Shown here: piece after piece, positions 29,501 to 35,610 of the stretch
How the letters are laid out: every line of letters begins with the position of its first letter
Position numbering within the stretch: the stretch's first letter is position 1
DNA from: Altibacter lentus
Lineage (GTDB): Bacteria > Bacteroidota > Bacteroidia > Flavobacteriales > Flavobacteriaceae
Assembly: GCF_000746845.1 (NCBI RefSeq)
Contig: NZ_KN050846.1
Coordinates: 1,185,394 to 1,249,393, forward strand
Reading direction: 5' to 3'
Length of the DNA: 64,000 nt
The notes under the pieces: model-generated
What the model was told of the DNA's origin: nothing
The model's input: the letters and a program-made list of their open reading frames with translations, nothing else
Databases searched by the model: none
Made by a program: the position numbers and the translations under genes

Positions 29501-32287
29501 AACACCTGCCGCAAGGTTATTGAAAGTTGGCGAGCTTTGCGGTATTCCTCCATTTAAGGTATAAGTATAGGGTGGAATTCCTCCGGAAGCAGCAACGGTG
29601 ATTGATCCGGTTGTGTCTCCATTACATAAGATGTCTGTTTTAGACTGAAGGGTAAGAACCACTTCAATACCATCCACGAAATCATTTCCACAGGAAGATT
29701 CCAGATCAATAGTTCTGGTGATTAAGTTATCATTTGCACCATCCACATCAGAAATTGATATGTAGCCTGCAGGATCGTTCTCACGTATCTCGTAGGTTAC
29801 ATCAACCAATGCTTCAGGAATTTGAGCAATTGCCTTATAGTTTCCGTTGGAATCTGTAAAAACCGTTTGTGCGCTTCCATCATTTCCGGTTACATCAATC
29901 TCAACATTTTGTAACGGATTTCCATTGTCATCGCTTACATTTCCGCAGATCACAGGATAGGTAACAATTACTGAATTTGGATCGGTATACTCTGCACAAC
30001 TAATGTTAAGCGAGTAATAGCGGTCATCGTTACCGTCAATCTTACCGATTCGGTATTGAACCGATGATTTTGTTTCATAATAGGTACTAAAGGTAAATCG
30101 AGGATCCAGTGAAACATCTCCTCCTGGAGCTGTAACAACCGTATTCGCAGTTCCACGAACCACGGTGGCTGTTTGTGCCAGATCCAAAACCGTATTGTTA
30201 CTCACAAAATAAGCGTCGGGTAAGGTAACCTCGGCATATTCCCGAGTTGATTGACCATCGCCATCGATATCTAAAGGTGTCGCATAGAAAGAGATATCCA
30301 CTTCATCTCCATAGCTTCCACCAGACGTGACAAAAGTGATGTCGAATAGGACACTTTGATTTAAATTGTTGGTACTATTAATTCTTGGCTGAAATGCTTC
30401 AGGTAATCCCGAAGAGGTCACATCTATATTCAAAAGGGAAGCCCCACCTGTAAATTCTACAATTTTAACAAGTGCATCGATGGTAGTTCCGTGAGGGTTT
30501 CCGGGAAACACATTCGAAAACCTATACACAGCACCCACTTGCAGGTTCGATCCTGAAACAAGTGCAGGGTTGTTAAAGTCTGAGTCTTTATATAGGGGCG
30601 AACAGTTACAATCTCTTGTTGTTGGCGGCGGTCCCGGTAAGGGAACCACGGTAGGATCATCCTGATCGTTTCTGTTATCGTCTGAAAGATCGTCTGCAAT
30701 ACCCACACAACCACTTCCGGTCACGGGCACAAAAGGACCACCATTTCTACTACTTCCTGCAGTAACTTCAAAATCACCAAAAACCGAACCTACCCCAATA
30801 GGTTGTGAACAGCTAGTATGGATTTCCTGAACATGTACATTATTAATATAGATGTCAATTTTCGGTCCAAATGTATTTTGTGGCGGGTCTTGTCCGAAGA
30901 ACTCAAATCGCTCTCCAGGTTGTACAACACTATTAAAAACGGTTTGACCGTCATGCTCAACCACTTTTACTTGAGCATTGAAGGTATTTCCTAAGTATTG
31001 TAGCTCAAGGTAATTTACTTGGCCATCGCAGTTCCCATCGGGATCAACGGGCTCATATTGATAACATCCTTCCACCAAAGCCTGGTTCTCAACGAATCCA
31101 TTAAGTACATCGGTGGCTGTTATTGTATATGTAGCAGTAAAGGCAGAGTTATTGGATTGTCCAGGGGCTAAAGAAGCTAAAGAGCCGGATACCGAAACCA
31201 AAGGATCGGTGATTGTAATGTCACTTAAAGGAGTTTGTCCGGTATTGGTAACTGTAAAATTATAGCTTACAGTCTCGCCAGCTTCAGCAGAACCGTTCCC
31301 GTTCAAGTCATTAAAAACACCGGTCTTAATAAGTGCAATATCTGGATCGTTGCCACATAAAGCATCAACGTTTACTCCCGCAGCGATCACCCATGACTGA
31401 CCATTTACACTCTGACCGTTTTGTCCGTTACGAGTGTCTACAGTTAGCGTCACTTGTGTTACATTACCGGGAACATTTCTAAGGATTAAAGACGGGATCG
31501 TTAAACAGCATGATGCTTGAGGCAAAGACGCATCGGGTCCATACAGGAAAATTTGATCCGTTACGCCACCAGCTTCAGCTTTTAATAACAAGTATCTTCC
31601 ATCTGTGGTCATTTCAGAAATAGGAGTCTCTATTACAAGATCTCTTGCTACCGGAAATGAAGGAACGGAAATATTAATGGTTTGAATATCGTTATACCCA
31701 CTTCTATTAGTGAATACTCCGGAACTGCCGGGTGATCCGGGTGCATTTCTAAACGCATAGATCACTACCGATTGGAGATTACATTTATTATCGCTATTAG
31801 TGTAGGTTATACTGTTGGTATTTCCCTGGATTATCTTTCGATATACCCAGATATTGGAACTAGAACCAAAAGGAACCGATCTTTGCAATGTGTGATTCAC
31901 ATTGTTAGAATCTCTTACTTGTATGCTAGATCCAGGATTTCCTCCTTTATAAACAATTTCAACAGCATACTGAAATACGCTTCCGGAATTTGGAATGGTA
32001 GCTGTGGTAGTTTGATTACAGTTTGCATTAAAACCGTATTCATCTACTCGCTTGTCATCACCACATTCAAATAACCATGTATCATTTGTCATCGAAGCAA
32101 TACTCTCCATGTTGAAGGTATTGTAACTTGACGCAACATACGACAGTTGTTTATTTGTATGAGTAAATTTTGATTCGTAATCGGGTATTGGATAACCAAA
32201 TACCGAAGTAAGAGAACATAACAAAAAGGTTAAAATCAACCCATTAGCTATTCTCTTTTTTGCTGAAAAAGAAGTAATATTTTGCAT
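20513..32287 (-). CDS. Giant SprB-like surface adhesin, 3924 aa, with type B gliding-motility C-terminal domain
   Basis: An exported protein of about 400 kDa. The signal peptide ends near residue 30 (SLTSVFG). Next come an N-terminal head, one DUF7507-like repeat with a nested insert, and a Cna B/SdrD-like domain (CGNVSDDNGNPLQNVEIDV). Seven SprB repeats follow (about 29.66-28.01 kb, motif GG-PPYTY). Then come fifteen cadherin-like domains of about 99 residues, arranged as five three-domain supermodules (about 28.0-23.55 kb; motif PDG-YTYTP--GF-GEDTFEY). Seven DUF7507/DUF11-like repeats (about 23.55-20.85 kb) precede the C-terminal type B sorting domain (NGVTPDGDGLNDYF; NRWGVLVWE). It resembles SprB-type gliding adhesins moved along the cell surface. 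It is the first gene of an operon with the PorP-like and PorE-like genes. The final 210 residues are identical to those of the second adhesin. Confidence 0.93.
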   Translation of the reverse strand: MQNITSFSAKKRIANGLILTFLLCSLTSVFGYPIPDYESKFTHTNKQLSYVASSYNTFNMESIASMTNDTWLFECGDDKRVDEYGFNANCNQTTTATIPNSGSVFQYAVEIVYKGGNPGSSIQVRDSNNVNHTLQRSVPFGSSSNIWVYRKIIQGNTNSITYTNSDNKCNLQSVVIYAFRNAPGSPGSSGVFTNRSGYNDIQTINISVPSFPVARDLVIETPISEMTTDGRYLLLKAEAGGVTDQIFLYGPDASLPQASCCLTIPSLILRNVPGNVTQVTLTVDTRNGQNGQSVNGQSWVIAAGVNVDALCGNDPDIALIKTGVFNDLNGNGSAEAGETVSYNFTVTNTGQTPLSDITITDPLVSVSGSLASLAPGQSNNSAFTATYTITATDVLNGFVENQALVEGCYQYEPVDPDGNCDGQVNYLELQYLGNTFNAQVKVVEHDGQTVFNSVVQPGERFEFFGQDPPQNTFGPKIDIYINNVHVQEIHTSCSQPIGVGSVFGDFEVTAGSSRNGGPFVPVTGSGCVGIADDLSDDNRNDQDDPTVVPLPGPPPTTRDCNCSPLYKDSDFNNPALVSGSNLQVGAVYRFSNVFPGNPHGTTIDALVKIVEFTGGASLLNIDVTSSGLPEAFQPRINSTNNLNQSVLFDITFVTSGGSYGDEVDISFYATPLDIDGDGQSTREYAEVTLPDAYFVSNNTVLDLAQTATVVRGTANTVVTAPGGDVSLDPRFTFSTYYETKSSVQYRIGKIDGNDDRYYSLNISCAEYTDPNSVIVTYPVICGNVSDDNGNPLQNVEIDVTGNDGSAQTVFTDSNGNYKAIAQIPEALVDVTYEIRENDPAGYISISDVDGANDNLITRTIDLESSCGNDFVDGIEVVLTLQSKTDILCNGDTTGSITVAASGGIPPYTYTLNGGIPQSSPTFNNLAAGVYTIGVSDSLGNTDAISVTLTQPEPISIQITKMNATATGGCINGQATANPSGGIPPYTYQWSASAGNQTTQTATNLPAGTHTVVVTDANNCTLQQGVVIDCVPNCDAVITVDEVVNVLCTNDMTGSATVSASSVMNPGATFTFTWNTVPPQVDAGVSTSTVSNLAAGVYTVSVTIDGTLCQPVQQSVTITQPSTALNVTATSTDETGPTTGDGTATANPTGGTPPYTYSWSPGGATTQTITGLSAGTYTVTVTDANGCTAMASTTVNPGSCRDLAANASSTPVSCNGGSDGTATVGVTGGLGPFTYSWSPGGQTTQTITGLTAGAYTVTVTDQSTLCTATATTTVNQPSPLSSGIAVTNVACFGDDTGSLDLTVTGGTPPYTFVWSPNGETTEDLFDLTAGTYSVVITDANGCTKTDSAMVMQPSEALSINITSQTDILCSAPSSITVAASGGTPPYLYALDGGTPQASGTFNDLSEGSHTISVVDSNGCNASVAVTILKNCTVAVDDINDTFVNTPVDGNVLTNDFDLEGDTQTVTTTTVTTVRGVTVTIDPVSGAYTYTPPTDFVGEDSFVYTICDDGNPQACDSATVYIEVEPRDGSENDPPVANADTNATQKNVPVDGNVLPNDYDPDGDPITITTPSVTTAQGVTVNINPDGSYTYNPPLDYVGEDTFEYTICDNGTPALCDTATVTIQVLDTTDNITTAVDDAYFTQIGVAVSENVLDNDTDPEGDDQTVDVAISPSGGPSNGTVVLNADGSFVYTPNAGYFGPDSFIYSIFDNGTPVATDSATVTILISPFVNTTVAVDDINDTFVNIPVSGNVLTNDFDLEGDTQTVTTTTVTTAQGVIVTIDPTTGAYTYTPPTDYIGEDTFEYTICDDGNPQACDSAVVYIEIEPVDGPNNDPPVANADTNTTQKNVPVDGNVLPNDYDPDGDPIVVTANTDPANGTVVVNPDGTYTYTPNADFVGEDTFTYTICDNGTPALCDTATVTIQVLDTTNNITTAVDDSYYTTVGIAISANVLDNDTDPEGDDQTVDVAISPSGGPSNGTVVLNADGSFVYTPNAGYNGPDSFVYSIFDNGSPVATDSATVTILVGFIGNDILAVDDINNTYVDLPVSGSVATNDENPDGPAGTEVFTLVSGPVNGSLVFNPDGSYTYTPDAGYEGEDTFEYQVCDGGNPIACDTATVYIEVLPVGSPDNEPPVANADTNTTEVDTPVSGNVLVNDFDPDGDPIVVTANTAPSNGTVVVNPDGSYTYTPDPGFVGEDTFEYTICDNGTPALCDTATVTIQVIPNNGNITVANDDAYNGFIDQPISGNVLDNDNDPEGDAQMVDTGLTPVSGPSNGTLVINADGTFTYTPNAGFTGTDQFVYAIFDNGAPVATDQATVYLTVGDPGNDVLAVDDINNTYVDLPVSGSVATNDENPDGPAGTEVFTLVSGPVNGSLVFNPDGSYTYTPDAGYEGEDTFEYQVCDGGNPIACDTATVYIEVLPVGSPDNEPPVANADTNTTEVDTPVSGNVLVNDFDPDGDPIVVTANTAPSNGTVVVNPDGSYTYTPDPGFVGEDTFEYTICDNGTPALCDTATVTIQVIPNNGNITVANDDAYNGFIDQPISGNVLDNDNDPEGDAQMVDTGLTPVSGPSNGTLVINADGTFTYTPNAGFTGTDQFVYAIFDNGAPVATDQATVYLTVGDPGNTILAIDDINDTFVNLPVSGDVSTNDDNLDGPAGTEVFTLVSGPANGSLVFNPDGTYIYTPNIDYVGEDSFEYQVCDGGNPIACDTATVTIEIVDDPIIGNDPPIANNDTNVTEVDVPVSGNVIVNDYDLDGDPIVVTTNTAPSNGTVVVNPDGSYTYTPDPGFVGEDTFEYTICDNGTPALCDTATVTIYIIQDLNNITVANDDSYYTEMDQPINGNVLDNDNDPEGDAQMVDTGLTPVSGPSNGTLVINADGTFTYTPNAGFTGTDQFVYAIFDNGVPVATDRATVYILIEETPAPAIAIVKTGEFMDGNGDQCADPNEMINYTFTVTNEGNVPLFNVSVTDPLLEAPNPIVPIILVSGDDGDGILQESETWIYEATYLLTQADIDAGQITNQATAEGTDEDGTTVSDLSDDTSVLEDDPTVTVICQSPAIAIVKTGILNDDNQSGCADPGESLDYTFTVTNEGNVSLSSISVTDPLLEAPNPVVPIVLVSGDDGDGILQVTETWIYAATYAITQADIDAGQVTNQATASGSAPDTTVVTDLSDDTSVLEDDPTVITVCQSPAIAIVKTGTLVDDNQSGCADPGESLNYTFTVTNEGNVSLNSINVTDPLLQAPNPVVPIVLISGDDGDGILQISETWVYTATYAITQADIDAGQVTNQATAEGTAPDATVVTDLSDDDSVLENDPTVTVVCQNASIALIKEGSLPPNPDQGGGCPVEGDIITYTFTVVNTGNLTLDNVMITDPLPGIVLVGGPITLPVGASDNTTFTATYAVTQADVDAGLVMNQATATGETPSGGTVTDLSDDTSILEDDPTIVQLCQSPFIGLVKQGVFNDEDGDKCADPKETISYSFTVYNLGNVTLTNISISDPLVNVQGGPITLAPFTSDGTTFTATYSITQADIDNGFVENQALARGFTLLGDEVTDLSDDNSEFEDDPTTTDLCQEAGIALIKVGTPVDENGNGCVDLGETIVYDFVVTNLGNVMLTNVIVTDPMVTVIGGPISIAAGQSDTETFSAVYTVTQDDVDAGEVNNQATASGEAPNGTIVTDLSDDNSNFEDDITTTVLCQDPKMSVTKSGVFNDENGDMIPQAGETISYVFSVTNTGNVTLYNIVLTDELPGIVISGGPIAQLNVGETDSDTFTAEYPITQADIDAGEVINQAIATGQTIGGLDVSDTSDDPNDPTNVDPDGDGEPDDLTVTVLPGVGGVTFEIYNGVTPDGDGLNDYFVIDGIEDYPENNVKIYNRWGVLVWETDGYDDGDNVFRGVSNGRSTIREEKELPTGTYYYVLTFTGDNPGESSYAGYLYINR
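24456..26208 (-). repeat. 888-bp tandem duplication inside the giant adhesin gene
   Basis: Bases 24456-25320 and 25344-26208 (865 bp each) match with no difference I could find, at a period of 888 bp (296 codons). Each unit encodes one supermodule of three cadherin-like domains. The neighbouring supermodules at about 23.55-24.45 kb and 26.2-28.0 kb are clearly related but diverged, so this one duplication is recent or recently homogenised. Confidence 0.9.
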
Positions 32288-32326
32288 ACACTCTAAATTT
32301 TAATACGTTTTTCTCGAAGAAAATCT

Positions 32327-32504
32327 TGCCCCAACTGCAATCAATTTCTTTACTAGGAATATCAAATATACGTAGGAAAAAATGTTAAAGTCTTACAAAA
32401 ATTCATGTTTTAGGTGAACAGTAATGTATTCTCGTTGAACTACCAAAAATTCAATTTATTAACGATTTTTTTTGTAGGAAAAGTAACTACGTATATACAC
32501 GTAG
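32327..32504 (-). promoter_or_regulatory. Control region A of the giant adhesin operon (homologous to region B)
   Basis: Read in the direction of transcription: an 18-bp palindrome CTACGT-N6-ACGTAG (32504-32487), a TTTTCCTAC box (32482-32474), a GTAGTTCAAC box (about 32443-32434), and a second TTTTCCTAC box exactly 102 bp after the first (32380-32372). The second box is joined through one base to the -7 box TATATTTG (32370-32363). A leader motif GTTGGGGCA follows at 32335-32327. The same elements in the same order occur at 44609-44430 in front of the second operon. The -7 box lies about 75 bases before the start codon. Confidence 0.7.
32487..32504. promoter_or_regulatory. Palindrome in control region A
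   Basis: CTACGT (32487-32492) and ACGTAG (32499-32504) are perfect inverted repeats around ATATAC. Its counterpart in region B (44584-44609) is also a dyad built on TACG/CGTA, which suggests a dimeric DNA-binding protein. The regulator is unknown. Confidence 0.5.
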
Positions 32505-32624
32505 CTCCCCATGACGTAAGGCGCCCTTAAAATAATTTTTGTGAGAACGCTTTTCACTTTGTTAAAAACTAAAACTTCTCTAGTTGCATAGTATTTGGGA
32601 AATAATCGAGTTACGAACGACTAA

Positions 32625-32664
32625 AAACAAAAAGCGTTCAAAGTGATTTTGAACGCTTTTGTTT
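32625..32664 (-). terminator. Terminator of the second adhesin-PorP-PorE operon
   Basis: The same hairpin as at 17527-17566, 18 bases after the PorE-like copy 2 stop codon. It insulates the vWA adhesin operon from the giant adhesin promoter region. Confidence 0.85.
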
Positions 32665-32681
32665 CTTGTAAGACAGTGTTG

Positions 32682-34583
32682 TTAGTTCTGTATAATGAAC
32701 ATCGATCGGCGGTTGAGCTGGTGCTCCTCTTCGGTACACTCCACCCCGTCCGAACATCGGTTGGTGAGCTGCCGCTCCCCATATCCCTTAGCCGTTAATC
32801 GACTCTTACTAATACCTCGCTCCACCAACCAGTTTAGGGTCGACTGCGCACGATTCTCAGAGAGTCGTTCGTTATACTTGAACGAAGCACGTGAGTCTGT
32901 ATGCGATTCTATGTGGATGACAAGCTCCGGGTACTGACGCATCGCTGCCAAGATCTTGGCCAGCTCCACAGCAGCATCGGGACGAATGTTATAACGGTCC
33001 AGATCAAAATAGATCGGTTCAAGCTTTAATCGACAACCTAGATCATTTGGAGGACACGGATCGATCAATGCCAACGGCACAGGAACTTCCACCCTCCCCG
33101 ATTCGGCGGGCGTGAGGATCACCTTCTCATAAGGAGCATACTGAGGCTTGCTACCCCGTATCGAATATTGCTTCTCACAGTCGGCCGTAAAACTATAAGC
33201 AGCATCCTGACCAACGATCACCTGTTCCACCACTGTATTGTTACCATCCAAAAGCGTCACCTCTGCACCCGGTAATAGCGCCTTGCTATCCTTATCGAAC
33301 ACCGTGCCGGTGATCACAACCTCACACTTCTCCTGTACACGATAGATCTCATCGTCGATACTACCCCGGCCACCATCACGGTTCGAGGACATATAACCAA
33401 TACGTTTGTCTTCCTGAATAATAAAACCAAAATCATCCTGACTGCTGTTGGCAGGTTCCCCTAAATTAGAGACCTTCCCCACAGTCTCACCATCCAAGGG
33501 TGCCATAAAGATATCGTAGCCTCCAAGACCGCCCCGACCATCGCTGGAGAAGAACAGGTTGTTGCGCTCACTGATAAAGGGAAACGACTCCCGGGCCTCG
33601 GTATTGATCCCAGGACCAAGATTCACAGGCGTACCGTAGGTATCCTCACCCAGTATGTCCACATACCAAAGATCCGACATCCCCATCGTGCCCGGCATGT
33701 CTGAGGAGAAGTACAAACGCTTCTGATCCAGACTAAGGGCCGGGTGGGCCACAGAATATTCCTTGCTGTTGAAAGGAAGTTCAACAACATTGGTCCAGTA
33801 GTTGTCACCACTCTTGGTGGCCTTGTATAACTTCAAACGGATCGTTTTGTTCTTGTCCTTTCCCTTCTTACCGTCGATATAGTTGTTACGCGTAAAATAG
33901 ATCGTATTACCATCCTTGGTAAAGGCAGGAGTCGACTCATGATAGGGCGTGTTAACATCCCCGCTTAGAGAACTTGCATTGGAAAGCTTGCCCATAGCGT
34001 CCATATCGGCCTCAAAAAGATCCAAAAAGGGCTGGTCGGTCCACTGGGCGATCTTAGAGCCTTCCGTACGTGAACTAGAGGCATACACCAACTTGTCCAT
34101 ATAGTAGGAAGGGCCAAAGTCAGACCCATCGGTGTTGATCGAGACCTTCTCCAACTCTACCTGATACTCCAAAAAATCCGTAGAGCTCGCACGAACGATA
34201 CCCGGATCTCCCCCACGGGAAATGTACATATCCATGTACTTCTTGGAAGCCTCAGGCTGACCCAAACTCTTGAGCGATTGTGAGGCACGGTAGTAATAGT
34301 CCGTGTCCACATCACCCGGGTACTCATTGATAAGACGAAGGTACCACTTGGCAGCGTTGTCGTAATCGCTGTTCCAATAATAGGTATCTCCCAAGTTCTT
34401 GTAGATCTGGGCAGAGGTATAACCATCCTCTACTACCTTCAAATAGATCTCACGAGCATCGATGTACGAATACTTGTCAAACTCCTTGTTGGCCTGCTCT
34501 ACTTGCTTCTTCTGTGAAAAAGACGCACCGGTATAACAAAATACCAGTGCTACTAATAATACTTTCTGTAATAATGTGTTCAT
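32682..34583 (-). CDS. PorE-like OmpA-family protein, copy 2
   Basis: Identical in all 633 residues to the gene at 17584-19485: signal peptide, TPR-like helices, PD40 propeller, carboxypeptidase-regulatory-like domain and OmpA peptidoglycan-binding domain in the PorE order. It sits 17 bases downstream of PorP-like copy 2 and ends the vWA adhesin operon. Because both copies are identical, either could serve either adhesin, and the duplication would also raise dosage. No sign of decay in either copy. Confidence 0.9.
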   Translation of the reverse strand: MNTLLQKVLLVALVFCYTGASFSQKKQVEQANKEFDKYSYIDAREIYLKVVEDGYTSAQIYKNLGDTYYWNSDYDNAAKWYLRLINEYPGDVDTDYYYRASQSLKSLGQPEASKKYMDMYISRGGDPGIVRASSTDFLEYQVELEKVSINTDGSDFGPSYYMDKLVYASSSRTEGSKIAQWTDQPFLDLFEADMDAMGKLSNASSLSGDVNTPYHESTPAFTKDGNTIYFTRNNYIDGKKGKDKNKTIRLKLYKATKSGDNYWTNVVELPFNSKEYSVAHPALSLDQKRLYFSSDMPGTMGMSDLWYVDILGEDTYGTPVNLGPGINTEARESFPFISERNNLFFSSDGRGGLGGYDIFMAPLDGETVGKVSNLGEPANSSQDDFGFIIQEDKRIGYMSSNRDGGRGSIDDEIYRVQEKCEVVITGTVFDKDSKALLPGAEVTLLDGNNTVVEQVIVGQDAAYSFTADCEKQYSIRGSKPQYAPYEKVILTPAESGRVEVPVPLALIDPCPPNDLGCRLKLEPIYFDLDRYNIRPDAAVELAKILAAMRQYPELVIHIESHTDSRASFKYNERLSENRAQSTLNWLVERGISKSRLTAKGYGERQLTNRCSDGVECTEEEHQLNRRSMFIIQN

Positions 34584-34600
34584 GCCCCAAATGTTTTAAT

Positions 34601-35554
34601 TTAAAAGAATCGTGGTGTCAATACACGTTCAGGTTTCTTAAACAGATCAAAACGAACCATAAGCTCATAAGACCCGTCACTGAAATCCTCTATGTCGGTG
34701 GTCTGGTAATCATACCCAAAACCAATAAAGATCTCATCCGATGCCTGAAAACCAACCATCGCACTCATAGCAGCACTCCAACGATAGGCAGCTCCCAAGG
34801 TAACCTTCTCATACAAAAGAAAGTTCGCAGAAACATCCCACTGCAAAGGCGCACCACTCACTGCCTTGACCAACGTGGCAGGCTTGAACTTCAAGTTCTC
34901 ATTTAGATCGAACACATATCCCGCAATCAAGAAATAATGCAAACGCTCCGCGGCCGTAATAGAACCATTGAAGCCTCCGTTTTGAATATCATCCAAGGTC
35001 GATTCATCAAAGTGCTTGGTCGTTAAAAAGTTGGGAACCGATAACCCCGCATAGAACTTCTCGGTATGGTAGTAAACACCAGCTCCAATCTGTGGCTGTA
35101 TCCTATTGTCTATATTGGTCTCAAAGACATCGCCCGGATCGGCGATATTAAGCTTGGTAAAATCAACATCCAACAGATCCAAACCAGCCTTAAGACCAAA
35201 GGCAAGCTTACCATCATCAGAGGTGTTGATCGTATAGGAATAATCAATGGTAACGTTCGACTCGATCGAAGGACCCAGCTCATCGCGTACAATGGAAAGA
35301 CCAAGACCCATGTTCTCCAAAGAACCAATGGGAGAGTTCACCGTAAAGGTACCCGTCTTGGGAGCGCCATCCAAACCAACCCACTGGGTGCGGTATAACA
35401 ACCCAAAACTCAAGGCCTCTCTAGAACCCGCATAACCCGGGTTCACCACCTGCGTATTGTACATGTACTGTGTGTACTGGGGATCCTGCTGCGCACTACC
35501 TGTAAAGGTACCTAGCAAAAGTAAGATCATGACTGTAAAATAACTGTGTCTCAT
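34601..35554 (-). CDS. PorP/SprF-like type IX secretion outer-membrane protein, copy 2
   Basis: Identical in all 317 residues to the gene at 19503-20456, with the same start choice and the same 56-base gap from the adhesin gene. Known SprF-like proteins serve the type B substrate encoded beside them. Here the partner's sorting domain is also identical to that of the other adhesin, so the pair is expected to be interchangeable. Confidence 0.92.
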   Translation of the reverse strand: MRHSYFTVMILLLLGTFTGSAQQDPQYTQYMYNTQVVNPGYAGSREALSFGLLYRTQWVGLDGAPKTGTFTVNSPIGSLENMGLGLSIVRDELGPSIESNVTIDYSYTINTSDDGKLAFGLKAGLDLLDVDFTKLNIADPGDVFETNIDNRIQPQIGAGVYYHTEKFYAGLSVPNFLTTKHFDESTLDDIQNGGFNGSITAAERLHYFLIAGYVFDLNENLKFKPATLVKAVSGAPLQWDVSANFLLYEKVTLGAAYRWSAAMSAMVGFQASDEIFIGFGYDYQTTDIEDFSDGSYELMVRFDLFKKPERVLTPRFF

Positions 35555-35610
35555 AGTTAAGTATTTTATGATCCCGGAAGCCTTAACACTCCCGGGAATT
35601 CTTTGATTCA

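Larger units (their letters stand above)
32288..32621. other. Intergenic region upstream of the giant adhesin operon
   Basis: A 334-bp AT-rich gap between the giant adhesin start and the duplicated block of the next operon. The proximal 220 bp holds the promoter and control region described separately. The distal part (32505-32621) shows no gene or clear motif. Confidence 0.7.
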
